This document shows, piece after piece, positions 1 through 5,840 of a DNA stretch of 8,819 bases. The position numbers and the translations under genes are program-made. Below the pieces are notes generated by a model, which worked only from the letters and a program-made list of their open reading frames with translations, was not told where the DNA came from and made no database searches. Position 1 is the stretch's first letter. The number at the start of each line of letters is the position of its first letter. Source of the stretch: an uncultured Pseudomonadota bacterium (GTDB taxonomy: Bacteria > Pseudomonadota > Gammaproteobacteria > Burkholderiales > Thiobacillaceae); assembly GCA_903883985.1 (NCBI GenBank), contig CAISDD010000007.1, positions 1 to 8,819 on the forward strand, read 5' to 3'.

Positions 1-32
1 AGTTGATCAGGATTCTTGGTGAACTTGCTCAT
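1..32 (-). CDS. 5' fragment of an unrecognised gene, leaving the left edge
   Basis: Read on the minus strand, an ATG at 32-30 opens a frame that stays open to the window edge and encodes MSKFTKNPDQ. A Shine-Dalgarno-like GGAG (CTCC on the plus strand at 41-44) lies 8 bases upstream of the ATG, which is good spacing. Ten residues are too few to identify a family, and I do not recognise the protein. The gene is divergent from the ubiH operon and shares its 225-base upstream gap. The call rests only on the start codon, the ribosome binding site and the open frame. Confidence 0.5.
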   Translation of the reverse strand, partial: MSKFTKNPDQ

Positions 33-63
33 GATATTTGCTCCAGATAACTTTGATGAGGTG

Positions 64-232
64 GTTAAGTAACCTGTCGAAACCAATTTGGCTTACCACC
101 GGGCTCCCTCACCCTGCCCTCTCCCGAAGGGAGAGGGTTCCACCCCCTTCCCCCTCCGGGGGAAGGGCCGGGGATGAGGGCCTGCGCCGGCAGCTTAATG
201 AAGGCAAAATGAGTTACGCGACATTACTTAAC
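64..232. mobile_element. Possible miniature element with imperfect terminal inverted repeats
   Basis: GTTAAGTAA at 64-72 recurs as its exact reverse complement at 224-232. The match continues inward: TGTCG at 75-79 pairs with 219-223 after a 2-base offset, and weaker similarity (AAC, then an ATTT core) extends to about 95 and 200. The roughly 169-base segment has no convincing gene and encloses the palindrome at 106-180. This is the architecture of a non-autonomous, MITE-like element. I could not identify a clear target-site duplication or a parent transposase. GAGGTG at 58-63 and CACCTC at 243-248 form another short inverted pair outside the ends. An alternative is a symmetric operator region between divergent genes. 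Confidence 0.35.
106..180. repeat. Cloverleaf-like palindromic intergenic element
   Basis: Two perfect hairpins sit side by side inside an imperfect outer stem. Hairpin 1 pairs CCCTCTCCC (117-125) with GGGAGAGGG (129-137) across a GAA loop. Hairpin 2 pairs 145-154 with 158-167, a 10-bp C-rich/G-rich stem around a TCC loop. The outer arms CCCTCA (106-111) and TGAGGG (175-180) pair, with partial pairing continuing inward. The overall form is typical of dispersed REP-like palindromes. Similar sequence recurs inside the two following genes at 894-928 and 1554-1593. Confidence 0.6.
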
Positions 233-248
233 GAGCCCTAAGCACCTC

Positions 249-254
249 AGGAAG
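249..254 (+). promoter_or_regulatory. Ribosome binding site of ubiH
   Basis: AGGAAG lies just upstream of the ATG at 258 and fixes that start. No convincing sigma70 -35/-10 pair is visible in 181-257, so any promoter for the operon may lie within or left of the repeat element. Confidence 0.6.
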
Positions 255-257
255 AAC

Positions 258-1451
258 ATGACTGAACACGTTGATATCGCCATCATCGGTGGCGGCCCGG
301 TAGGGATTTCGCTGGCCCTGGCGCTGGAAGGCTCCGGGTTGAGGCTGGCTGTGCTGGAGGCGAAGCAGACGCTGGAAGCGCCGGACCCGCGCGCACTGGC
401 ACTGTCTCAGGGCAGCCGCTTGATCCTGGATCGCTTGAACGCCTGGGAAGCTTTGGCTCCGGGCGCCACGCCCATCGAGAGCATCCATGTCTCGCAGCGC
501 GGCGGCCTCGGCCGGGCGGTGCTGACCTGTGGGGAAGTCGGGGTGCCGGCGCTAGGGTATGTCGCGGAATACGGCGCGCTTTATGCGGCGCTGGCCGGCC
601 GGCTCCTGTGTGGATCGACCGAGGTGCTGACCGGGGCACGCGTGAGTGATGTGGCGGCGACCTCGGCTTATGGCGCGGTGCGCTACCAGCGCGGCGGCGA
701 GGAACAGTTGCTGACCGCGCGCCTGGTGGTGTTGTCCGAGGGGGGGCGCAGCCTGCCGGCGCATATGCGCCAGGACAAGGATTACGGTCAGTCGGCTGTG
801 ATCTGCACGGTTGCGACGCAGCGCCCGCATGCGCGCCGCGCCTATGAGCGTTTCACGCCTGAGGGGCCGATCGCGCTGTTGCCACTGGATACGCCCTCAT
901 CCCCGATTTCGCTCCTTGCGGGCGAGGGGGGGTATGCGCTGGTCTGGACCACGCCCAGGGAAAATGTGGAGGAGCGCCTGGGGTTGAGCGATGCGGCATT
1001 CCTGGCGCGGCTGCAAACCGCGTTCGGTGATCGCCAGGGGCGCTTTACCCGGGCCGGTCCACGTGCGGCGTTTCCGCTCAAGCTGGCTCTGGCGGCGGCG
1101 TCCTCTTCGGCGCGCATCCTGCGCATTGGCAATGCCGCGCATGTGCTGCATCCGGTGGCTGGGCAGGGTTTCAACCTGGGCGTGCGCGATGCCTGGCAAC
1201 TGGCGCAGACTATCCTGGATGCGCCGCGCCAGCGCCTGGGCGAGGTCGCCTTGAGCCGTGCGTATGCGGCGAAGCGACATTTCGATGTGTTGGGTGGCAG
1301 TCTGATGACGGATATTCTGGTGGAGTCGTTTTCCAATGACCGCCCCCTGCTTGGGGCTGCGCGAGGCGCGGCACTGGCGTTGCTGGATATGGCGCCGCCA
1401 CTGAAACAGTTGTTTGCCCGCAAGATGATGTTTGGAGCCCAGTCATGGTGA
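258..1451 (+). CDS. ubiH: 2-octaprenyl-6-methoxyphenol hydroxylase UbiH (FAD monooxygenase)
   Basis: A 397-residue class A flavoprotein monooxygenase of the UbiH/COQ6 family, which hydroxylates the aromatic ring during aerobic ubiquinone synthesis. The N-terminal Rossmann motif is IIGGGPVG (residues 9-16). The AYERFTPEGPIALLPL stretch (195-210) and GNAAHVLHPVAGQG (291-304) closely follow E. coli UbiH as I recall it, including Asn where most relatives have Asp in this GD motif. The middle DG motif is altered to SEGG (160-163), with Glu at 161. Residues about 211-224 (TPSSPISLLAGEG region) form a loop roughly 11 residues longer than in E. coli UbiH and are encoded by palindrome-like DNA. The last 7 bases overlap the next gene (ATG at 1445). 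The start is supported by AGGAAG at 249-254. The family is certain; assignment to UbiH rather than a paralogue is likely. Confidence 0.88.
   Translation: MTEHVDIAIIGGGPVGISLALALEGSGLRLAVLEAKQTLEAPDPRALALSQGSRLILDRLNAWEALAPGATPIESIHVSQRGGLGRAVLTCGEVGVPALGYVAEYGALYAALAGRLLCGSTEVLTGARVSDVAATSAYGAVRYQRGGEEQLLTARLVVLSEGGRSLPAHMRQDKDYGQSAVICTVATQRPHARRAYERFTPEGPIALLPLDTPSSPISLLAGEGGYALVWTTPRENVEERLGLSDAAFLARLQTAFGDRQGRFTRAGPRAAFPLKLALAAASSSARILRIGNAAHVLHPVAGQGFNLGVRDAWQLAQTILDAPRQRLGEVALSRAYAAKRHFDVLGGSLMTDILVESFSNDRPLLGAARGAALALLDMAPPLKQLFARKMMFGAQSW
894..928. repeat. Palindrome-like segment embedded in ubiH
   Basis: CCCTCATCCCCG at 894-905 is an exact 12-base match to the reverse complement of 169-180, the right arm of the intergenic palindrome. 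CCCTC (894-898) pairs with GAGGG (924-928), and TCGC (909-912) can pair with GCGA (922-925). The segment is in frame and encodes the extra surface-loop residues around 212-224 of UbiH. It reads as a degenerate, ancient copy of the same repeat family. Confidence 0.45.
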
Positions 1452-2617
1452 TCGAAAGTGATGTCGTAATCGTCGGCGGCGGCCTCAACGGGGCCGCACT
1501 CGCCTGCGCGCTGCGCCACGGGCCGCATACGGTAACCTTGCTGGAACCGAAGCCTCCCTTACCCCCGGCCCCTCCCACGGAGGGCGAGGGGAGCGATGCG
1601 TGGGATTCCCGCATCTACGCCTACAGTCCGGGCAATGTGAACTGGATCAAGTCACAGGGCGGCTGGGGCGCACCGGTGCGGGCACAGGCGGTGTATCGCA
1701 TGCGTATCCACGGCGATGCGGGCGGTGACCTGGATTTCGACGCGCTCGAAGCGGGCCTGCCGGAACTGGCATGGATCGCCGAGAATGGCCGCCTGCAGGC
1801 TTCTCTGTGGCAGTCTCTGTCCGACACGCCCAATCTGCGCGTCGTCACCACGCCCGCCGAGGCTGTCACCTGGGGCGATGACGGTCGCCATGCCCTGCAC
1901 CTGGCCGATGGCTCTACGCTGGCTTCGCGCCTTTTGGTGGCGGCTGATGGCGCCAATTCCTGGGTGCGGCGGCAAGCCGGCATCGGCTTCCTCCTGGAAG
2001 ACTACAAACATATCGGCGTGGTCGCCAACTTCGAAACCGAAAAGCCGCATCGCGGGGCTGCTTGGCAGTGGTTCCGCGATGATGGGGTGCTGGCTTACCT
2101 GCCCTTGCCGGGGAATCGCCTCTCTATGGTCTGGTCCACCCCGCCGGAACACGCGGCCCTGTTGCAAGCTAGCTCACCTGACGAGCTGGCGAGCCGGGTG
2201 GCACGAGCCGGCGGGCATGCACTGGGCGAGTTGCGTTGCATTACGCCACCCGCCGGGTTTCCCCTGAAACGCCGGCTCGCCGATACCTGGGTGCGTCCCG
2301 GTCTGGTGCTGCTGGGCGATGCGGCGCACACTGTCCATCCCCTGGCCGGTCAGGGCGTGAACCTGGGTTTTCGCGATAGCCGCCTGCTCGCCAACGTCCT
2401 GAAAAGCGCGGGCGACCCAGGCGAGATCGGTCGATTGATCGCGTATGCTGCACGCCGCCGCGAGGATGTGGCTACCATGCAGCTTGTCAGCGGTTCCCTG
2501 CGGAAACTTTTTGGCCGCCAGGAGAGCCTGATACGCACCTTGCGCAACCATGGCATGAATTTCGCCGATCATTTTCCCCCGCTCTCTCAGGCACTCATGC
2601 ACCATGCAGCGCTCTAA
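1445..2617 (+). CDS. UbiH/UbiI/UbiF-family FAD-dependent ubiquinone ring hydroxylase
   Basis: A 390-residue flavoprotein monooxygenase and the second UbiH-family enzyme in the operon. All three family signatures are intact: VVIVGGGLNGAALA (residues 7-20) for FAD binding, LLVAADGANS (163-172) as the DG motif and GDAAHTVHPLAGQGVNLG (291-308) as the GD motif. The WDSRIYAYSPGN segment (53-64) is typical of UbiI/UbiF/VisC-type members. It presumably hydroxylates a different ring position from UbiH; whether C5 or C6 cannot be read from sequence. Residues about 35-52 are a Pro-rich then Gly/Glu-rich insert encoded by palindrome-like DNA. The start overlaps ubiH by 7 bases and has GGAG 7 bases upstream. 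The stop is followed 22 bases later by dsbC. The family is sure; the specific symbol is left open. Confidence 0.85.
   Translation: MVIESDVVIVGGGLNGAALACALRHGPHTVTLLEPKPPLPPAPPTEGEGSDAWDSRIYAYSPGNVNWIKSQGGWGAPVRAQAVYRMRIHGDAGGDLDFDALEAGLPELAWIAENGRLQASLWQSLSDTPNLRVVTTPAEAVTWGDDGRHALHLADGSTLASRLLVAADGANSWVRRQAGIGFLLEDYKHIGVVANFETEKPHRGAAWQWFRDDGVLAYLPLPGNRLSMVWSTPPEHAALLQASSPDELASRVARAGGHALGELRCITPPAGFPLKRRLADTWVRPGLVLLGDAAHTVHPLAGQGVNLGFRDSRLLANVLKSAGDPGEIGRLIAYAARRREDVATMQLVSGSLRKLFGRQESLIRTLRNHGMNFADHFPPLSQALMHHAAL
1554..1593. repeat. Palindrome-like segment embedded in the second hydroxylase gene
   Basis: CTCCC (1554-1558) pairs with GGGAG (1589-1593), and CCCTCC (1570-1575) pairs with GGAGGG (1579-1584) across a CAC loop, giving a nested double stem. 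The order of blocks (CTCCCT, ACCC, GGCC, CTCCC, GGAGGG, GAGGG) parallels the left half of the intergenic element at 104-137. It is read in frame and produces the low-complexity stretch PPLPPAPPTEGEGS between the nucleotide-binding beta strand and the conserved WDSR segment. Confidence 0.5.
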
Positions 2618-2626
2618 CCCATACTT

Positions 2627-2631
2627 CAGGA
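2627..2631 (+). promoter_or_regulatory. Ribosome binding site that sets the dsbC start
   Basis: AGGAG (about 2627-2632) sits about 7 bases before the ATG at 2640. An in-frame ATG at 2604 lies inside the preceding gene, lacks such a site and would add 12 residues before the signal peptide. The 2640 start is therefore preferred. Confidence 0.65.
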
Positions 2632-2639
2632 GCTTTTCC

Positions 2640-3401
2640 ATGCGCCGACTCGCCCTATTTTTTTCCCTATTTTTTTCCCTATCTCTTTCCCTACCTCTTG
2701 CCCTCTTTGCCGGCACCGCCCTGGCGAATGATGCCGACATCCGCTTGTCCATCGAAAGCGCCTTTTCTGGCGCCAAGGTGAGCGAGATCAACAAATCCGC
2801 ACTGCCGGGGATGTTCGAAGTGGTGATGAAGAGCCGAGAGGGTCCGCGCGTGGTCTACACCGACGACAAGGGCCGTTACCTGGTGATGGGCGAGATGATA
2901 GACATCAAGATGGAACGCAACCTCACCCAGGAGCGCATGAGCAAGCTCACCGAGGTGAGATTCGATAGCCTGCCGCTGGACCAGGCGATCAAGACCGTGA
3001 AGGGGGACGGCAGGCGTCGTCTGGCGGTGTTTTCCGACCTCGATTGTCCTTATTGCAAGAAGCTGGAAAGCGAGCTGACCAAGGTCGACAACGTGACGAT
3101 CTACACCTTCCTTTATCCCCTGCCCATGCATGGCGAGGCGCCGCACAAGTCGAAGCTGATCTGGTGCAGCAAGGATCGCGCCGCCGCTTGGGCCGACTAC
3201 TTCCATTCCGGTCGGCTGCCTACGGGCAAGGGCGATTGCAAGACGCCCATCGACGAGAACCTGGCGCTGGGCGCGAAGTTGCATATCGAAGGCACGCCCG
3301 CCATGGTTTTTGCCAATGGCAAGCGGGTTCCCGGTTACCTGCCGTCCGTGCGCCTCGATGAGATGCTGACGGCTTCCGAGAAGACCTCACCGCGCCCATG
3401 A
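2640..3401 (+). CDS. dsbC: Periplasmic thiol:disulfide interchange protein DsbC
   Basis: A 253-residue disulfide isomerase/reductase that reshuffles wrong disulfides in the periplasm. A signal peptide (MRR, then a Leu/Phe/Ser-rich core, then AGTALA with cleavage probably after residue 29) precedes an N-terminal dimerisation domain (about 31-110) and a thioredoxin-like domain. The active site is CPYC (136-139) in the FSDLDCPYCKKLE context; E. coli DsbC has CGYC. Cys176 and Cys200 probably form the structural disulfide, and Thr219-Pro220 is the cis-proline loop (EGTPAMVFANG). The hydrophobic core of the signal peptide is encoded by a 12-bp tandem repeat. The stop overlaps the fleS start in an ATGA arrangement (3398-3401), so the kinase gene may be translated by re-initiation. 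Confidence 0.9.
   Translation: MRRLALFFSLFFSLSLSLPLALFAGTALANDADIRLSIESAFSGAKVSEINKSALPGMFEVVMKSREGPRVVYTDDKGRYLVMGEMIDIKMERNLTQERMSKLTEVRFDSLPLDQAIKTVKGDGRRRLAVFSDLDCPYCKKLESELTKVDNVTIYTFLYPLPMHGEAPHKSKLIWCSKDRAAAWADYFHSGRLPTGKGDCKTPIDENLALGAKLHIEGTPAMVFANGKRVPGYLPSVRLDEMLTASEKTSPRP
2653..2709 (+). repeat. 12-bp tandem repeat inside the dsbC signal sequence
   Basis: Four full units run head to tail: CCCTATTTTTTT twice (2653-2664, 2665-2676), CCCTATCTCTTT (2677-2688) and CCCTACCTCTTG (2689-2700). A partial fifth unit, CCCTCTTTG, follows (2701-2709). Each unit is four codons, so the protein reads LFFS, LFFS, LSLS, LPLA. Changing copy number keeps the frame but lengthens or shortens the signal peptide hydrophobic core by four residues. 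The first two units are identical, which suggests recent duplication. Confidence 0.85.
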
Positions 3402-4258
3402 GTGAGGCGAATCTCGAGCGCGAGGGGGACGTAGGCCTGCGCCAGGCCTTCGCCTTGTTCAGCGAGACCTCGGAGAAACTGGCCGGTGCCTATCTCGAGC
3501 TGCAAGGCCAGGTCGCGCGGCTGACTGGCGAACTGGCCGCGGCCAACGGCGAGCTGGCGCGGCGCGAACGCCTCTCGGCGCTAGGCGAGATGGCCGCACA
3601 GGTGGCGCACCAGTTGCGCACGCCTCTGGCCACCGCGCTGCTCTACACCGGACACCTGGCGCGGCCGCAACTCGGCGATACGGATCGCATCCGTTTCGCC
3701 GAGAAGAGCCTGTCGCGGCTGCGCTATCTGGAGCGATTGATCCAGGACATGCTCTTGTTCGTGAAGGGTGCGCGCCTCGCCCGTGTGGCATTTTCCCTGC
3801 GCCCTCTGCTGGAAGAGCTGGCGCAGACCCTGGAGCCGCACGCCGCGCAACGCCGTGTGCATCTGGAACTGCGCCCGCTGGATGCCGCCGAATTCACGCT
3901 GACCGGCGACCGCCAGGCGATTGCCGGCGCCCTCATCAATCTGCTGGAAAATGCGCTGCAGGCGACGCCGGAAGGTGGCCAGGTGGTTTTGAGTGTGGGC
4001 GGCCTGGGCAGTCCTTTCGCCGCTTTTCAGGTTAGTGACACGGGGGCCGGCATCCCGGAGGCCGCCCGCGAGCGTCTCTTCGAGCCCTTCTTTAGCACGC
4101 GCGGCGAGGGCAGCGGCCTGGGGCTCGCCATCGTGCGCCAGGTTGCCCAAGCGCATGGCGGTTGGGTGGAATGGGCACCGCAAGAAGGCCGCGGTAGCTG
4201 CTTCACGCTCTATCTGCCTTTTGCCGGGGACGAAGGCGTGCGGGGCGAACATGGCTGA
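3398..4258 (+). CDS. fleS: Flagellar sensor histidine kinase FleS/FlrB
   Basis: A 286-residue cytoplasmic kinase with no transmembrane segment, predicted to phosphorylate the adjacent FleR. The N-terminus (about 14-56) is helical and probably coiled-coil: an AFALFSETSEKLAGAY segment typical of FlrB/FleS, then heptad-like LTGELAAANGEL. The dimerisation/phosphoacceptor box is AAQVAHQLRTPLA with His71. The catalytic ATPase domain shows the N box (NLLENALQ, Asn185), the G1 box (DTGAGIP, 214-220), the F box (FEPFFST, 228-234) and the G2 box (GSGLGLA, 238-244). It is shorter than FleS proteins that carry a PAS domain, and I see no PAS-sized region between the coil and His71. Overlaps link it to dsbC upstream (4 bases) and fleR downstream (8 bases). 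The symbol fleS or flrB depends on the naming tradition. Confidence 0.85.
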   Translation: MSEANLEREGDVGLRQAFALFSETSEKLAGAYLELQGQVARLTGELAAANGELARRERLSALGEMAAQVAHQLRTPLATALLYTGHLARPQLGDTDRIRFAEKSLSRLRYLERLIQDMLLFVKGARLARVAFSLRPLLEELAQTLEPHAAQRRVHLELRPLDAAEFTLTGDRQAIAGALINLLENALQATPEGGQVVLSVGGLGSPFAAFQVSDTGAGIPEAARERLFEPFFSTRGEGSGLGLAIVRQVAQAHGGWVEWAPQEGRGSCFTLYLPFAGDEGVRGEHG

Positions 4259-5690
4259 CGTCCTCTCAAGTCGTTCGCCGGGCCGCCACGACCTGGCCTC
4301 CTTGGGGGGCGGCTCGGACGCGTTTCCCGAGCCGGGGCTACCGCTACCCATCCTGGTTGTCGAAGATGACCCGGATTTGCGCGAAGCGCTCATGGATACC
4401 CTGGAGCTGTCCGGCTATGCCGCCCACGCCGCTGCCAATGCGGAAGAGGCGTTGGCCTGGCTGGAACAGGGCGGCGCCCATCCCGGCCTGGTCCTGTCCG
4501 ATGTGCAGATGCCGGGCATGGATGGTCATGGCCTGCTGCGCAATCTGAAATCGCGCTGGCCGGAGTTGCCGGTGCTGTTGATGACCGCCTATGGCCAGAT
4601 CGACCTGGCCGTGCAGGCGATGCGCGAGGGAGCCGCCGATTATCTGCCCAAGCCGTTCGAGCCGGATCGCCTGCTGGTCGCGGTGGCGCGCCATTACCGT
4701 GGGAGGGAGGGCGAGGGCGGCGAAGTGATCGCCGAGGATGCCGCCACACGCGTTATGCTCAACCTGGCCAGGCGGGTCGCGGTCACAGAGGCCAGCGTAC
4801 TGCTCACCGGCGAATCCGGGGTTGGCAAGGAAGTGTTTGCTCGTTTCATCCATCGGCACTCGAGGCGCGCCAAGGGAGCTTTTGTCGCGGTGAATTGCGC
4901 GGCGATTCCCGAGAATCTGCTCGAGTCCGTGCTCTTTGGTCACGAGCGCAGCGCCTTCACCGGGGCTACCTCCGCCCAGGCAGGCAAGTTTGAGCAGGCC
5001 AATGGCGGCGCGATCCTGCTCGACGAGGTTTCCGAACTGCCGTTCAATCTTCAGGCCAAGCTCCTGCGCGTGCTCCAGGAAAAGGAAGTGGAGCGGGTGG
5101 GGGGGCGGTCCCCGATCAAGCTCGACGTGCGCATCTTCGCCACCAGCAATCGCGACCTTGCGGCTTGGGTCGCGGCGGGGCACTTCCGCGAAGACTTGTA
5201 TTACCGGCTCAACATCTTTCCCCTGGAAATTCCACCTTTGCGGCGCCGCCGTGGCGATATCGCAGCACTCGCGCGGCATTTCCTGAAGCGTTTCGAGTGC
5301 GTGGTGGGTAGAAGCGGTTTTGCCCTGAGTCCTGCCTCGCTGGCCGAATTGACCGACTATGGGTGGCCCGGTAATATCCGCGAGTTGGCGAACGTGCTGC
5401 AACGCTCCATGATCCTGGCGCATGGTGAGGTGATCGGCCCGGAACACCTGATGCTGCCGCATATCTCGGGTCGGGAAAGGCAGCGAGATCAGGAAATGAC
5501 CGTCGAACCCGGTGTGCTCGAACTCGGCCTCAAGGACATGGAGCGCGAGACCATACTCGGTACGCTGCGACGGTCGGGCGGCTCCCGTCGCAAGACCGCG
5601 GAAGTGCTGAGCATGAGTGGGCGGACCTTGCGTTATAAACTCAAGCAATATCGTGAAGCAGGCTATCTGGACGAAGATGAGCCTCTATAA
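4251..5690 (+). CDS. fleR: Sigma54-dependent flagellar response regulator FleR/FlrC
   Basis: A 479-residue NtrC-type activator. The receiver domain (about 33-150) has the acidic pair Asp39-Asp40, phospho-acceptor Asp84 (VLSDVQMPGMDG), Thr112 and Lys134. The AAA+ domain has Walker A GESGVGKE (187-194), Walker B ILLDEV (255-260), arginine finger region FREDLYYRLN (312-321) and GNIREL (374-379). The sigma54 contact loop reads SAFTGA (234-239) instead of GAFTGA. The C-terminus (about 440-471, SRRKTAEVLSMSGRTLRYKLKQ) is a Fis-type helix-turn-helix. About 30 Gly/Pro/Ser-rich residues precede the receiver, longer than usual. I chose the ATG at 4251, which overlaps fleS by 8 bases; the frame is open further upstream, but inside fleS. 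The AQAGKFEQANGG and FATSNRDL stretches are typical of FlrC/FleR. It should activate class III flagellar operons. Confidence 0.9.
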   Translation: MADVLSSRSPGRHDLASLGGGSDAFPEPGLPLPILVVEDDPDLREALMDTLELSGYAAHAAANAEEALAWLEQGGAHPGLVLSDVQMPGMDGHGLLRNLKSRWPELPVLLMTAYGQIDLAVQAMREGAADYLPKPFEPDRLLVAVARHYRGREGEGGEVIAEDAATRVMLNLARRVAVTEASVLLTGESGVGKEVFARFIHRHSRRAKGAFVAVNCAAIPENLLESVLFGHERSAFTGATSAQAGKFEQANGGAILLDEVSELPFNLQAKLLRVLQEKEVERVGGRSPIKLDVRIFATSNRDLAAWVAAGHFREDLYYRLNIFPLEIPPLRRRRGDIAALARHFLKRFECVVGRSGFALSPASLAELTDYGWPGNIRELANVLQRSMILAHGEVIGPEHLMLPHISGRERQRDQEMTVEPGVLELGLKDMERETILGTLRRSGGSRRKTAEVLSMSGRTLRYKLKQYREAGYLDEDEPL

Positions 5691-5706
5691 TTGGCTTTGT
5701 GGTGAT

Positions 5707-5724
5707 AGCCGCGTGAGCGGCTTT
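5707..5724 (+). terminator. Weak hairpin with short T run after fleR
   Basis: AGCCGC (5707-5712) pairs with GCGGCT (5717-5722) around a GTGA loop, followed by TT and then C. It starts 17 bases after the fleR stop. The stem is GC-rich but the T run is very short, so intrinsic termination would be inefficient. A transcript-stabilising 3' hairpin is an alternative. Confidence 0.35.
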
Positions 5725-5730
5725 CGAAGC

Positions 5731-5760
5731 GCCCACTTCTTCCGGGATGCCGAAGTGGGC
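5731..5760. repeat. Perfect 9-bp inverted repeat downstream of fleR
   Basis: GCCCACTTC (5731-5739) and GAAGTGGGC (5752-5760) are exact reverse complements around a 12-base spacer. No T tract follows on either strand. It could be a bidirectional terminator-like structure, an RNA end or a protein-binding dyad; the sequence does not decide. Confidence 0.5.
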
Positions 5761-5840
5761 CTCGTCGATGGGGCTGGGGGCGAGGGAAAAGACAGAACAA
5801 CGAGTTATCTACTGGCATTCATGCCTGTAGCCGCGAACGA

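Noticed and set aside
38..241. Small plus-strand frame (67 codons) crossing the intergenic palindrome
   Set aside because: Its middle is simply the translated C/G-rich palindrome, it lacks a good ribosome binding site, and it lies within the proposed repeat element.
2604..2639. Upstream ATG for dsbC
   Set aside because: It adds 12 polar residues before the signal peptide and lacks a ribosome binding site, while the ATG at 2640 has AGGAG at good spacing.
3993..4250. Upstream extension of fleR within fleS
   Set aside because: The frame is open but encodes Arg/Ala/Ser-rich sequence that shadows the FleS ATPase domain. The ATG at 4251 fits the overlapping-gene pattern.
4344..5648. Long minus-strand open frame (434 codons) opposite fleR
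   Set aside because: It is antisense to the well-supported FleR AAA+ and DNA-binding domains, shows no domain motifs, and is typical of spurious antisense frames in GC-rich DNA.
5814..5827. TGGCA at 5813-5817 as a -24 element of a sigma54 promoter
   Set aside because: The expected GC at the -12 position is TG, so the core GG-N10-GC rule fails.
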